Under the pieces are notes generated by a model. It saw only the letters and a program-made list of their open reading frames with translations. It had not been told where the DNA came from and searched no databases. A stretch of 64,000 bases of DNA, taken from an uncultured Sphingomonadaceae bacterium. GTDB lineage: Bacteria; Pseudomonadota; Alphaproteobacteria; Sphingomonadales; Sphingomonadaceae. Where the stretch lies: contig CANMEE010000001.1 of the NCBI GenBank assembly GCA_947496865.1, forward strand, positions 673,501 to 737,500. Direction: 5' to 3'. This document shows, piece by piece, positions 45,291-53,043 of this stretch (within the stretch, counting starts at the first letter, position 1; each line of letters starts with the position of its first letter). The translations under genes were made by a program, and so were the position numbers.

Positions 45291-45324
45291 TTCGACCAAC
45301 CGCAACCATGGTTCGACCGGACAC
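45291..45324 (+). promoter_or_regulatory. Tandem LytTR-type binding site upstream of the kinase/regulator operon
   Basis: TTCGACC repeats at 45291 and 45312, exactly 21 bp apart (9 of 13 aligned positions match over the extended repeat). LytTR regulators bind pairs of imperfect direct repeats, 9 bp long with a 12- to 13-bp spacer, so a 21-bp period fits. The second repeat ends 69 bp before the kinase ATG. This is the natural autoregulatory site of the operon. Confidence 0.7.
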
Positions 45325-45392
45325 GATTCAGATAGAGACAATTGATACCATTTCATTCTAAGCTGATTCCCAAATAAGAAATTAGGCGCTTG

Positions 45393-46520
45393 ATGAGAAA
45401 ATTCGATATCGGAAATCACAAACCATCTGTGGGACAACAGGTTGCAATCCTGTCTATCCTTGGCTTTTGGTTGTTTTATGTGATCATTATTACTTTGCGG
45501 GCGGCGGTTAGCGACTGGCCCTCACAGGAAGAACTCGCCCTGCGCCGTGTGGTGGTCACCGTCTTCGGGATCGGCATCACCTATTTGCTATATCGGTTGC
45601 TACGGTTGTTTGAGGACAAGGCGCTGTCGACTCGAATCGCTACGGCTTTTGCAGCCGCGATTCCTTGCGCCATCGCTGTCGGAATCTTCAACTATTATAT
45701 GTTCAACGTTTACGATCCCCAAAGCCTGTTTGACGAAGCGCATATGGAGAAGATGCGCGAATATATGGAAAGAGAAAATTACGCGCTGCAAGCCATTGTC
45801 GAGGACAGCGTTTCGCGGTTTTTCTTCATTATCAGCTGGGCCTCTTTATACATGACGCTCAGCTATGCCGGCGAAGTCCGCACGGTAGAGCGCAAAGCCG
45901 CCCGGTTTGCTCAGGCAGCGCAAGATGCGGAGCTGCGCAGTTTGCGTTATCAGGTCAACCCGCACTTCCTGTTCAACACGTTGAATAGCCTGAGCACATT
46001 GGTCATGCGCAGCCAGCCAGAAGAAGCGGAAAAAATGATTCTCAACCTGTCGAAATTCTATCGCACCAGTCTGTCCGGCGATCCTCTGGAAGACGTCGCG
46101 CTGTCCGAAGAAGTGCATTTGCAAAACCTGTATCTCGATATCGAAGCCGTACGTTTTCCAAAGCGCCTGAAAACCGAAACCCACATTCCAGACAAGCTGA
46201 TGGATGTGTTGGTGCCGGGTTTGATCCTGCAGCCATTGGTCGAAAATGCGATCAAACACGGTGTGGCGCACAGCAAGCGACCAGTCACTATAAGCATCAG
46301 TGCAGAGGCGAAAGGCGATTTCCTGAAGCTGACCGTTGCTGATGACGGAGAAGCGCAGCCGCAGAATATATCGAAGGACCAGAATAGCGGTATTGGTTTG
46401 GCCAATGTCCGTGACCGGTTAGAGACGAGGTTTGGCAATCAGGCTAAACTAGAAACTGCTCATCCAAAAGCAGGCGGATTTATCGCGACACTCACCATGC
46501 CCCTCATATCGGATATCTGA
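45393..46520 (+). CDS. LytS/AlgZ-type sensor histidine kinase
   Basis: 375 aa from ATG 45393 (a TTG lies one codon earlier). Several hydrophobic segments in the first 165 residues (ILGFWLFYVIIITLRA, RVVVTVFGIGITYLL, ATAFAAAIPCAIAVGIF, FFFIISWASLYMTL) give a membrane sensor with short loops. The histidine-kinase family of PF06580 follows: QVNPHFLFNTLNSLSTLV with phospho-acceptor His191, VENAIKHG (N box) and GIGLANVRDRL (G box). The regulator gene starts 2 bp after its stop. The signal is unknown; cell-wall or membrane stress is the usual guess for this class. Confidence 0.9.
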   Translation: MRKFDIGNHKPSVGQQVAILSILGFWLFYVIIITLRAAVSDWPSQEELALRRVVVTVFGIGITYLLYRLLRLFEDKALSTRIATAFAAAIPCAIAVGIFNYYMFNVYDPQSLFDEAHMEKMREYMERENYALQAIVEDSVSRFFFIISWASLYMTLSYAGEVRTVERKAARFAQAAQDAELRSLRYQVNPHFLFNTLNSLSTLVMRSQPEEAEKMILNLSKFYRTSLSGDPLEDVALSEEVHLQNLYLDIEAVRFPKRLKTETHIPDKLMDVLVPGLILQPLVENAIKHGVAHSKRPVTISISAEAKGDFLKLTVADDGEAQPQNISKDQNSGIGLANVRDRLETRFGNQAKLETAHPKAGGFIATLTMPLISDI

Positions 46521-46522
46521 CT

Positions 46523-47302
46523 ATGGCCGATGATTCAGCTCCCCCTTCGTCACAGCTCAAGACGCTGATCGTGGACGATGAACCCCTGGCGATTGAACGC
46601 CTGCAGCTGCTGTGCGCCCGGCAAGAAAATATAAATCTGGTCGGCACGGCCAGCGATGGCGAAGCCGCCATCCGTCTTGCGGAACAATTGCAACCCGATC
46701 TGCTGCTGCTCGACATCGCGATGCCGGGCATGGATGGGCTTGAAGTTGCCAAACAGCTATCCAAGCTCAAGCAGCCGCCAGCGATTATTTTTGTGACCGC
46801 CTTTGATACATTTGCTGTCGAAGCCTTTGGCGTGGCCGCAATCGACTATGTCCTAAAACCTGTTGAAACCGAACGCTTGTCGCTTGCCATATCGCGGGTG
46901 CTGGAACGCAAAACCGAGCATATCCCGACAATGGTCGAGGACTCACCTTGGGCGGAAGAATTTTGGGTGCCCTATAAATCGGAATTGCGCCGGATTGCGG
47001 CTTCGGAAATCAACCGGGTTGAGGCCGAGCGCGATTATATGCGGCTGCATGTGGGCGGCGGCGAAGGCAGCACGCAAAGCGGGACCAGCTATTTGTTGCA
47101 CCAAACCATTACCGGGCTGGAAGAACGGCTTAACCCCGAACAGTTTATCCGCCTTCACCGGTCCCATTTGGTGCGCCGCAACTGGATTGCTGGCCTGCGT
47201 CACGATGGCGGTGGAATATGGATTGCTTGCCTGAAATGTGGCACCGAAATCCGTATCGGTCGCACCCATTTGGCCGCAGCGAAAAAACTCGCCGGGCGCT
47301 GA
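46523..47302 (+). CDS. LytTR-domain response regulator (AlgR/LytR class)
   Basis: 259 aa. Receiver domain with Asp18/Asp19 (VDDEP), phospho-acceptor Asp64 (LLLDIAMPG) and Lys112 (LKPVE). The LytTR DNA-binding domain occupies about residues 150-259 (VEAERDYMRLHVGGGE, FIRLHRSHLVRRNWIAGLRHDGGG, IRIGRTHLAAAKKLAG). It follows its kinase by 2 bp. The 21-bp-spaced repeats at 45.3, 48.06 and 55.1 kb are its likely targets (inference from motif geometry). Confidence 0.93.
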   Translation: MADDSAPPSSQLKTLIVDDEPLAIERLQLLCARQENINLVGTASDGEAAIRLAEQLQPDLLLLDIAMPGMDGLEVAKQLSKLKQPPAIIFVTAFDTFAVEAFGVAAIDYVLKPVETERLSLAISRVLERKTEHIPTMVEDSPWAEEFWVPYKSELRRIAASEINRVEAERDYMRLHVGGGEGSTQSGTSYLLHQTITGLEERLNPEQFIRLHRSHLVRRNWIAGLRHDGGGIWIACLKCGTEIRIGRTHLAAAKKLAGR

Positions 47303-47366
47303 TTGATATTGCTAAGATTCTAGCAAAGGGCCGACGGGATAGAACCAGGTAAAAAGGCAAAAATAA

Positions 47367-47390
47367 ACCCCGGTGTAAGGGCACCGGGGT
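47367..47390. terminator. Bidirectional terminator between LytTR regulator and UrcA genes
   Basis: ACCCCGGTG pairs with CACCGGGGT around a six-base loop. It lies between two convergent genes (stops at 47302 and 47451). T runs are short on both sides, so efficiency is uncertain. Confidence 0.7.
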
Positions 47391-47450
47391 ATTAGTTGAT
47401 TTGGCCAAATAGGGGCCGCTTAATTGGGATTCGCGGCTCTTGAATTGATG

Positions 47451-47807
47451 TTAGTTACCGCCGATAACCACGGTGCTTGTGCCAAGCGTACCCGCTTCAG
47501 CCCTGGCGATTAGCGACACTTTAGCGCGCTTGGCGGACATTTTAGCTTGTTCGACACAGTTGCCGTGATCGGCCATATCGTGGAGATTTTTGCGATCATA
47601 AGTCCCGCATACTTGGCGAACTGCGCCCTTGATCCGGCGATCAAGGCTGGACTGGCCTGCGGCGCTGGTCAGATCAAGGTCAGCATAGCTGATTTCGACA
47701 GACTTTGTTGTGCGGCCTTGCGCGCTGGCGCTGGCGGAAAATCCGGTAGCGGTCACGGCCATTGCAGCGGCGACAAAAATACCTTTTCTCAAAATTGAAT
47801 TTCTCAT
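47451..47807 (-). CDS. UrcA-family protein
   Basis: 118 aa from ATG 47807, which has GAGGAG seven nt upstream; an ATG five codons earlier lies in that site. Signal peptide to SASAQ, then the UrcA pattern VEISYADLDLTSAAGQSSLDRRIKGAVRQVCG, with a second Cys in GNCVEQAK. UrcA proteins are small secreted proteins of unknown function in sphingomonads and relatives. A structured leader (47.87-47.99 kb) and a LytTR-type repeat pair at 48.05 kb lie upstream, so control by the neighbouring two-component system is likely but indirect. Confidence 0.8.
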   Translation of the reverse strand: MRNSILRKGIFVAAAMAVTATGFSASASAQGRTTKSVEISYADLDLTSAAGQSSLDRRIKGAVRQVCGTYDRKNLHDMADHGNCVEQAKMSAKRAKVSLIARAEAGTLGTSTVVIGGN

Positions 47808-47874
47808 GCGTTCACTCCTCACTCATATTTTGGGGAAGCACCGGAATAAGGGGGGACCGGGCTACCCGTGTTAT

Positions 47875-47988
47875 CCCTTCTAAAAGAAGGGAGGGGGTTT
47901 ATGAGTACGGGAGCAGTTTTTTCGACCAGCTCGGGGAAGAGCTTTGAGACCTATGCTGCTGCTCCCGTCTCGTATTTTTAGATACGGG
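47875..47988 (-). promoter_or_regulatory. Structured leader with competing hairpins upstream of the UrcA gene
   Basis: CCCTTC TAAAA GAAGGG (47875-47891) is a perfect hairpin. ACGGGAGCAG (47907-47916) is a perfect inverted match to CTGCTCCCGT (47959-47968). The CCCGT inside the latter can instead pair with ACGGG at 47984-47988. The two pairings exclude each other, as in a switch. A single LytTR-like half site (TTCGACCAGC) lies at 47921. Whether this region is transcribed is not known. Confidence 0.4.
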
Positions 47989-48053
47989 AAGGCAGGCGCG
48001 TAAGCATCCGAACTTCGATAAACAGCCACTTTGGTCGGTGAACAACAAAAGGC

Positions 48054-48087
48054 TTCGACCAACGACCATGGGACGTCGATCAAAGTA
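48054..48087 (+). promoter_or_regulatory. LytTR-type tandem repeat near the UrcA gene
   Basis: TTCGACCAACGAC (48054-48066) and GTCGATCAAAGTA (48075-48087) are 21 bp apart and match at 8 of 13 positions. The spacing equals that at the kinase operon and at the DUF885 gene. Relative to the UrcA gene (minus strand, start 47807) the repeats face the other way and are about 250 bp upstream; no plus-strand gene follows. The strand assignment is as written, and the target gene is uncertain. Confidence 0.5.
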
Positions 48088-48154
48088 ACATTATGTAACT
48101 TTTGTTACTATTCAGATAGTTACAGATGACACCGAATCAGAGTGTATTATTGTA

Positions 48155-49168
48155 CTAAATCAGCCCGGATAGCGGACTTGAGGGGTCTGCATACATGCGA
48201 CGACCCATTCTTCCCGACAAATAAGCCTCGCGCCCGGCTTCTACAGCAAGCTTCATGGCGCGAGCCATACGGATTGGCTGTTTGGCTTCGGCAATGGCGG
48301 TATTCATCAGGACACCGTCACAGCCCAGTTCCATCGCAACCGCAGCATCGCTCGCCGTACCAACGCCAGCATCAACCAGCACCGGCACGCTCGCGCCTTC
48401 CACAATCAGACGAATGGTGACGCGGTTTTGAATTCCAAGCCCAGAACCAATCGGCGCGCCCAAGGGCATGATCGCGACCGCCCCTGCGTCCTCCAACTGT
48501 TTCGCGGCTATTGGATCATCAACGCAATAAACCATCGGCTTAAAACCTTCTTTGGCGAGCACTTCGGTTGCTTCCAGCGTTTCCCGCATATTGGGATAAA
48601 GCGTCTTCGCCTCGCCCAGCACTTCCAGTTTCACGAGATCCCAACCGCCCGCTTCGCGCGCCAGCCGCAAGGTGCGGATGGCATCATCAGCGTTAAAGCA
48701 ACCGGCCGTGTTCGGTAGATAAGTGATTTTTTTGGGATCGATAAAATCCGTCAGCATCGGCTGATTGCGATCCATGACGTTTACCCGCCGCACCGCCACG
48801 GTAACAATCTCCGCGCCGGCCGCTTCCACGGCCGCAGCATTTTCTTCAAAATCCTTATATTTTCCGGTGCCGACAATCAGCCGCGACGTAAATTGCTGCC
48901 CCGCTACGCTCCAACCTTCATCAGCGGTTACGTCACTCGCGTGATCACCGCCGCCAACAAAATGCACTATTTCCAGCTGATCACCATCTTCAACGGTAAC
49001 GTCTGCCAGTGTCGAACGGGTTACGATTTCGCGGTTCCGTTCTACAGCCACTTTCTCCGGCTCCAGATCAAGCGACCGCACCAGATCAGCAACAGACATG
49101 CCGCTGGCTATCTGTTTGCTATCACCATTTAGCTGAATTGAAATTTCCGCCATTACCAACGTTTCCAT
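48155..49168 (-). CDS. thiG: ThiS-ThiG fusion: sulfur carrier / thiazole synthase
   Basis: 337 aa. Residues 7-74 are a ThiS ubiquitin-like sulfur carrier ([32 protein letters not shown]) that ends in the GGG normally at a free C terminus. ThiG follows from about residue 88 ([18 protein letters not shown]) with the Schiff-base lysine (Lys180 in [10 protein letters not shown]) and the end [12 protein letters not shown]. Together they make the thiazole phosphate of thiamine. The internal GGG means the carrier must work while tethered or be cleaved. An ATG at 49153 (MAEISI) is an equally good start. No TPP riboswitch is visible upstream. Confidence 0.92.
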   Translation of the reverse strand: METLVMAEISIQLNGDSKQIASGMSVADLVRSLDLEPEKVAVERNREIVTRSTLADVTVEDGDQLEIVHFVGGGDHASDVTADEGWSVAGQQFTSRLIVGTGKYKDFEENAAAVEAAGAEIVTVAVRRVNVMDRNQPMLTDFIDPKKITYLPNTAGCFNADDAIRTLRLAREAGGWDLVKLEVLGEAKTLYPNMRETLEATEVLAKEGFKPMVYCVDDPIAAKQLEDAGAVAIMPLGAPIGSGLGIQNRVTIRLIVEGASVPVLVDAGVGTASDAAVAMELGCDGVLMNTAIAEAKQPIRMARAMKLAVEAGREAYLSGRMGRRMYADPSSPLSGLI

Positions 49169-49266
49169 GTGTTTGATCTCGCTTTTCGGAATCGAGCCCT
49201 ATAAAGAGGCCATATAAAGAGCTAAGCAGTGCCGCAACCAAAAGCATGATCAAGGGGGACAATATA

Positions 49267-49719
49267 TTGTCAGAGGGAACAAGCTCAAAAAAGACAGTCT
49301 TTGTCCTGAACGGCCCCAACTTAAACTTGCTGGGCATGCGGGAACCGGAAATCTACGGCTCTGATACGCTCGATGACATTGCCGGCCGGTTGGAAGATCA
49401 GGCACATGATCTCAATCTTGAGGTCGATATTCGTCAAAGCAACCATGAGGGTCATTTGGTCGACTGGTTGCAGGAAGCTGCGGCTGACAATGCGCAAGCG
49501 GTAATCTTGAATGCCGGTGCCCTGACCCACACGTCCATCGCCTTGCATGATGTGATCAAGGCCATAGATGTGCCGGTGATCGAGGTGCACCTGTCCAATC
49601 CGGCCGCGCGCGAAGAATTTCGTCACAAGAGTTTAATCGCACCGGTTGCAAAAGGAACGATTTGCGGCTTTGGTGCTTTGGGTTATCAATTGGCACTCGA
49701 TGCCATTTCAAAATTTTAA
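49267..49719 (+). CDS. aroQ: 3-dehydroquinate dehydratase, type II
   Basis: 150 aa from TTG 49267, which has AAGGGGG eight nt upstream; ATG 49246 adds seven residues but has a poor site. Motifs: FVLNGPNLNLLGMREPEIYGS (the catalytic Tyr lies in the last part), EVDIRQSNHEGHLVDWL, ILNAGALTHTSIALHDVI and EVHLSNPAAREEFRH (His). Converts 3-dehydroquinate to dehydroshikimate. It precedes accB by 20 bp, a common order with accB-accC. Divergent from thiSG. Confidence 0.95.
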   Translation: MSEGTSSKKTVFVLNGPNLNLLGMREPEIYGSDTLDDIAGRLEDQAHDLNLEVDIRQSNHEGHLVDWLQEAAADNAQAVILNAGALTHTSIALHDVIKAIDVPVIEVHLSNPAAREEFRHKSLIAPVAKGTICGFGALGYQLALDAISKF

Positions 49720-49739
49720 CTGCAATATAGGAACCGGTA

Positions 49740-50216
49740 ATGGCCGCAAAAAAAGAAGCTGATGGTAACATGAATGTCGATATTGATATCGTTCGCGAAC
49801 TTGCCGGAATATTGGATGATGCCGGCCTGAGCGAAATTGAAGTCGAAGACGGCGACCGCAAGATCCGCGTCTCTCGCGGTGGCGGAGGCGTGGCGGCGCC
49901 TGTTCATGCAGTAGCAGCACCGGCACCCATGCCAGCCCCTGCCGCTGCTCCAGCCGCAGAAGCCGCGCCGGTTGATAATCATGCGGGCGCACAGAATTCT
50001 CCTATGGTTGGCACTGCCTATCTGGCACCCGATCCGGACGCGGCTAATTTTGTCAGTGTCGGTGACAAGGTCGCAGTCGGTGATACCATATTGATCATCG
50101 AAGCCATGAAGGTGATGAACCCGATAACCGCTGAAACTGCCGGCACGGTCAAAGCAATATTGGTCGAAAACGGGCAACCTGTTGAATTTGCGCAACCACT
50201 TGTCGTGATTGCGTAG
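49740..50216 (+). CDS. accB: Biotin carboxyl carrier protein of acetyl-CoA carboxylase
   Basis: 158 aa. N-terminal region, a Pro/Ala linker ([14 protein letters not shown]), then a biotinyl domain with the biotinylated lysine Lys124 in IIEAMKVMN. It carries the carboxyl group from biotin carboxylase to the transferase in fatty-acid synthesis. TAGGA lies before the start. accC follows 14 bp later. Confidence 0.96.
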   Translation: MAAKKEADGNMNVDIDIVRELAGILDDAGLSEIEVEDGDRKIRVSRGGGGVAAPVHAVAAPAPMPAPAAAPAAEAAPVDNHAGAQNSPMVGTAYLAPDPDAANFVSVGDKVAVGDTILIIEAMKVMNPITAETAGTVKAILVENGQPVEFAQPLVVIA

Positions 50217-50230
50217 ATGAGGCTCAGCGC

Positions 50231-51583
50231 ATGACCATCAACAAAATCCTGATTGCCAATCGCGGTGAAATCGCGCTCCGCATCCTCCGCGCAGCCCGCG
50301 AACTGGGCATCGAAACTGTGGCTGTTCACAGCACCGCTGATGAAGACGCGATGCATGTCCGGCTGGCGCATGAAGCCATCTGTATTGGCCCCCCTTCTGC
50401 GACCGACAGCTATCTCAGCATTCCCGCGATTATTTCTGCCGCCGAGATTAGCGGCGCGGATGCAATTCATCCCGGCTATGGCTTTCTGTCCGAAAATGCG
50501 CATTTTGCCGAAGTCGTCGAAGCGCATGATATTAAGTGGATTGGCCCGAAGCCCGAGCATATTAAAATCATGGGCGACAAGGTGGCCGCCAAAAAGACCG
50601 CTGGCGAACTGGGCATTCCCTTGGTCCCAGGTTCTGACGGAGCGGTCAGCGAGATTGAGGAAGCCAAACAGGTTGCCGCTGACGTCGGCTATCCGGTGAT
50701 CATCAAAGCGGCCTCTGGCGGCGGCGGGCGCGGCATGAAGGTCGTCAACAGCGAGACCGAGCTCGAAACCCAGATGAAGCAGGCTGGCACCGAAGCCAAA
50801 GCGGCCTTTGGCGACGCGACTGTCTATATCGAAAAATATCTCGGCGATCCGCGCCATATTGAATTTCAGGTTTTCGGCGATGGCCGCGGCAATGCCATCC
50901 ATCTGGGCGAGCGTGATTGCTCCTTGCAACGCCGCCACCAGAAAGTGCTCGAAGAAGCGCCTTCACCCGTCATCAGCGCTGAGCAGCGCGAGCGCATGGG
51001 CAAGGTCTGTGTCGATGCGATGAAAGGCATGGGCTATCGCGGCGCAGGCACTATCGAATTTCTCTACGAAAATGATGAATTTTACTTCATCGAAATGAAC
51101 ACCCGTTTGCAGGTTGAGCATCCGGTGACGGAAATGATCACCGGCTTTGACCTGGTCCGCGAACAAATCCGCATTGCCGATGGCCGCGACCTTTCGGTCA
51201 AACAGGAAGAGCTGGAATTTAAGGGTCACGCGATTGAATGCCGGATCAATGCCGAAAATCCGAAAACATTCGCGCCATCACCGGGCAAGGTTGTTGGCTA
51301 TCACCCACCCGGCGGCATGCATGTCCGCGTCGATAGCGGGCTTTATGCCGGATATTCCATCCCGCCTTATTATGACAGCATGATCGCAAAGCTGATTGTT
51401 TACGGCCGGACTCGCGACGGATGCATGATGCGCCTGGCCCGCGCGCTGGACGAATTTGTCATTGAAGGTGTGGAAACGACCATCCCGCTGCACCAAAAGC
51501 TGGTTTATGATGAAGGTTTTCAATCGGGCGAATATACGATCAAATGGCTCGAAGAGTGGCTCGAGAAAGATGAAAACGCTTAG
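50231..51583 (+). CDS. accC: Biotin carboxylase of acetyl-CoA carboxylase
   Basis: 450 aa, ATP-grasp fold. Motifs: [21 protein letters not shown] at the start, [32 protein letters not shown] (ATP loop), [34 protein letters not shown] and [12 protein letters not shown]. Uses ATP and bicarbonate to carboxylate the biotin on AccB. It is the last gene of the aroQ-accB-accC run. Confidence 0.97.
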   Translation: MTINKILIANRGEIALRILRAARELGIETVAVHSTADEDAMHVRLAHEAICIGPPSATDSYLSIPAIISAAEISGADAIHPGYGFLSENAHFAEVVEAHDIKWIGPKPEHIKIMGDKVAAKKTAGELGIPLVPGSDGAVSEIEEAKQVAADVGYPVIIKAASGGGGRGMKVVNSETELETQMKQAGTEAKAAFGDATVYIEKYLGDPRHIEFQVFGDGRGNAIHLGERDCSLQRRHQKVLEEAPSPVISAEQRERMGKVCVDAMKGMGYRGAGTIEFLYENDEFYFIEMNTRLQVEHPVTEMITGFDLVREQIRIADGRDLSVKQEELEFKGHAIECRINAENPKTFAPSPGKVVGYHPPGGMHVRVDSGLYAGYSIPPYYDSMIAKLIVYGRTRDGCMMRLARALDEFVIEGVETTIPLHQKLVYDEGFQSGEYTIKWLEEWLEKDENA

Positions 51584-51731
51584 TTTTACGTCATAATCAC
51601 TCGGATTTTGTTCATATAAGTCGATTCTTTCCTGAATATTACAGCTAAGTTCAGCTATCCGACAGGGTTAACAAGCTATGACTTGTTCCACAGATGCGGC
51701 AAACAGAGTCGCGTAGTTATGGAGTAAGCCT

Positions 51732-52904
51732 ATGCGACTATTTTTTGTAACCGGCCTGATGGCAGCCACTATGTTGACGCCAGCGAGCGCGTCAGCCGCA
51801 GATATTGCGCCCAATTTAAACCAGAACGGCAGCGCGATAACCGCGGATCTGACCGGCAAGGTCGCCTTGCAACGCGATGGCCGTGGAGAGCGTAGAGCCA
51901 ATCGCGGTAATCGTGGCAACGGCAATCGTGACGCACGGCGCGCCAACCGCGGCAATCGGGAAGCCCGGCAGGCTAATCGCGGCAACCGCGACGCACGCCG
52001 AGCAGGCCGAGCCGAAAACCGGAACAATCGTGGACGCGCTGATGTCCTGACCGAAGGCGACCGCGCTGAAATGCGGCAGCAGCGGCGGGCAACCAGCCAA
52101 CGCAATGGCAATGCGAACCGCAACGTTTCGCGCAGCCGCGCTGATGTTGGCCGGTCTAACCGCCAAGCCCGTCGGAATGTCGCCCAGCGTAGCGATCGTC
52201 GGTCAGACCGGCGCGCCAATGCCCGTGGTGATCGGAACAGAGATGGCCGGGTCGACCGCCGCTTTGATCGCAACCGGGACGGTCGGATTGATCGCCGGTT
52301 CGACCGCAACAATAATGGCCGTGTAGATCGCCGGGTTGATCGCAACCGCGATGGCCGTATAGACCGGCGTTATCGGGATAATCGCCGTGCCGTTGCGCGC
52401 GGTGACCGGAACCGCGATGGCCGGGTCGATCGGCGCTTTGATCGGAACCGGGATGGCCGAATTGATCGCCGCTTCGACCGCAATCGGGATGGCCGTGTCG
52501 ACCGGCGGGTAGACCGCAATCGTGACGGCCGCATTGATCGTCGCTATCGCGATAACCGCCGCTATGGCTATCGTGATGGACGCCGCGGATATAAAAAATG
52601 GAACCGTAGCTGGCGCAATGACCGCCGCTATAACTGGAGAAAATATCGCAAGGCGAACCGCCACTATTATAGCCCGGGACGCTATTACTCGCCCTACCGG
52701 AACCATAGTTACAGGCGCTGGAATATCGGCATCTATCTGGGATCGTCCTTCTACGGATCGCGCTACTGGATAAACGACCCATGGCGCTATCGTTTACCAC
52801 CCGCTTATGGGGGTCATCGCTGGGTTCGTTATTATGGCGATGTTCTGTTGATCGATACTTATGATGGCCGCGTGGTCGATGTGATCTACGACTTCTTCTA
52901 TTAA
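51732..52904 (+). CDS. Secreted Arg-rich protein with EF-hand-loop-like 12-residue repeats and RcnB-like end
   Basis: 390 aa. Signal peptide to ASAAD; ATGGAG lies nine nt before the ATG. Residues 45-165 are Arg/Asn-rich. Residues about 166-282 hold eight 12-residue units of the form DRNRDGRxDRRx, in two blocks of four followed by RDNRR; the second block is a 174-bp duplication of the first (starts 52227 and 52401). Each unit has the DxNxDGxxD spacing of a Ca2+-binding EF-hand or dockerin loop, but position 12 is aromatic or Val, not Glu. The C-terminal 60 residues (IGIYLGSSFYG, YGDVLLIDTYDGRVVDVIYDFFY) resemble RcnB-type periplasmic proteins. Possibly a cationic, metal-binding periplasmic protein. 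Confidence 0.75.
   Translation: MRLFFVTGLMAATMLTPASASAADIAPNLNQNGSAITADLTGKVALQRDGRGERRANRGNRGNGNRDARRANRGNREARQANRGNRDARRAGRAENRNNRGRADVLTEGDRAEMRQQRRATSQRNGNANRNVSRSRADVGRSNRQARRNVAQRSDRRSDRRANARGDRNRDGRVDRRFDRNRDGRIDRRFDRNNNGRVDRRVDRNRDGRIDRRYRDNRRAVARGDRNRDGRVDRRFDRNRDGRIDRRFDRNRDGRVDRRVDRNRDGRIDRRYRDNRRYGYRDGRRGYKKWNRSWRNDRRYNWRKYRKANRHYYSPGRYYSPYRNHSYRRWNIGIYLGSSFYGSRYWINDPWRYRLPPAYGGHRWVRYYGDVLLIDTYDGRVVDVIYDFFY
52227..52574 (+). repeat. Tandem 174-bp duplication inside the Arg-rich gene
   Basis: Two 174-bp units beginning at 52227 and 52401, each encoding four DRNRDGRxDRRx repeats and a closing DRRYRDNRR. The nested 36-bp coding repeats vary mostly in third positions and are not identical, so selection on the protein is likely. 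Confidence 0.8.
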
Positions 52905-52936
52905 GTCAGACCACAGGCAAAACTATTCCCTTAGGT

Positions 52937-52976
52937 AAGGCCCGTGATCAGAAATGATTGCGGGCCTTCTTTTTAT
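52937..52976 (+). terminator. Intrinsic terminator after the Arg-rich gene
   Basis: AAGGCCCGTGATCA pairs with TGATTGCGGGCCTT (one mismatched/G-T position) around GAAA, followed by CTTTTTAT. It begins 33 bp after the stop. Confidence 0.9.
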
Positions 52977-53043
52977 ATTATCTCTTGAAACCATCTGCCG
53001 CTCGTCGCACACAGGTCCAAACACCTAAGGGGAAGATTGAGAT

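Noticed and set aside
49169..49266. Possible TPP riboswitch upstream of thiSG
   Set aside because: No THI-box sequence (CTGAGA-type core) is present in the short divergent spacer.
51668..52345. Long Arg/Leu-rich frame antisense to the Arg-rich protein
   Set aside because: Composition mirrors the repetitive sense strand; no ribosome-binding site.
52227..52574. CRISPR-like regular repeats
   Set aside because: The 36-bp repeats are coding, have no spacers and vary at third codon positions.
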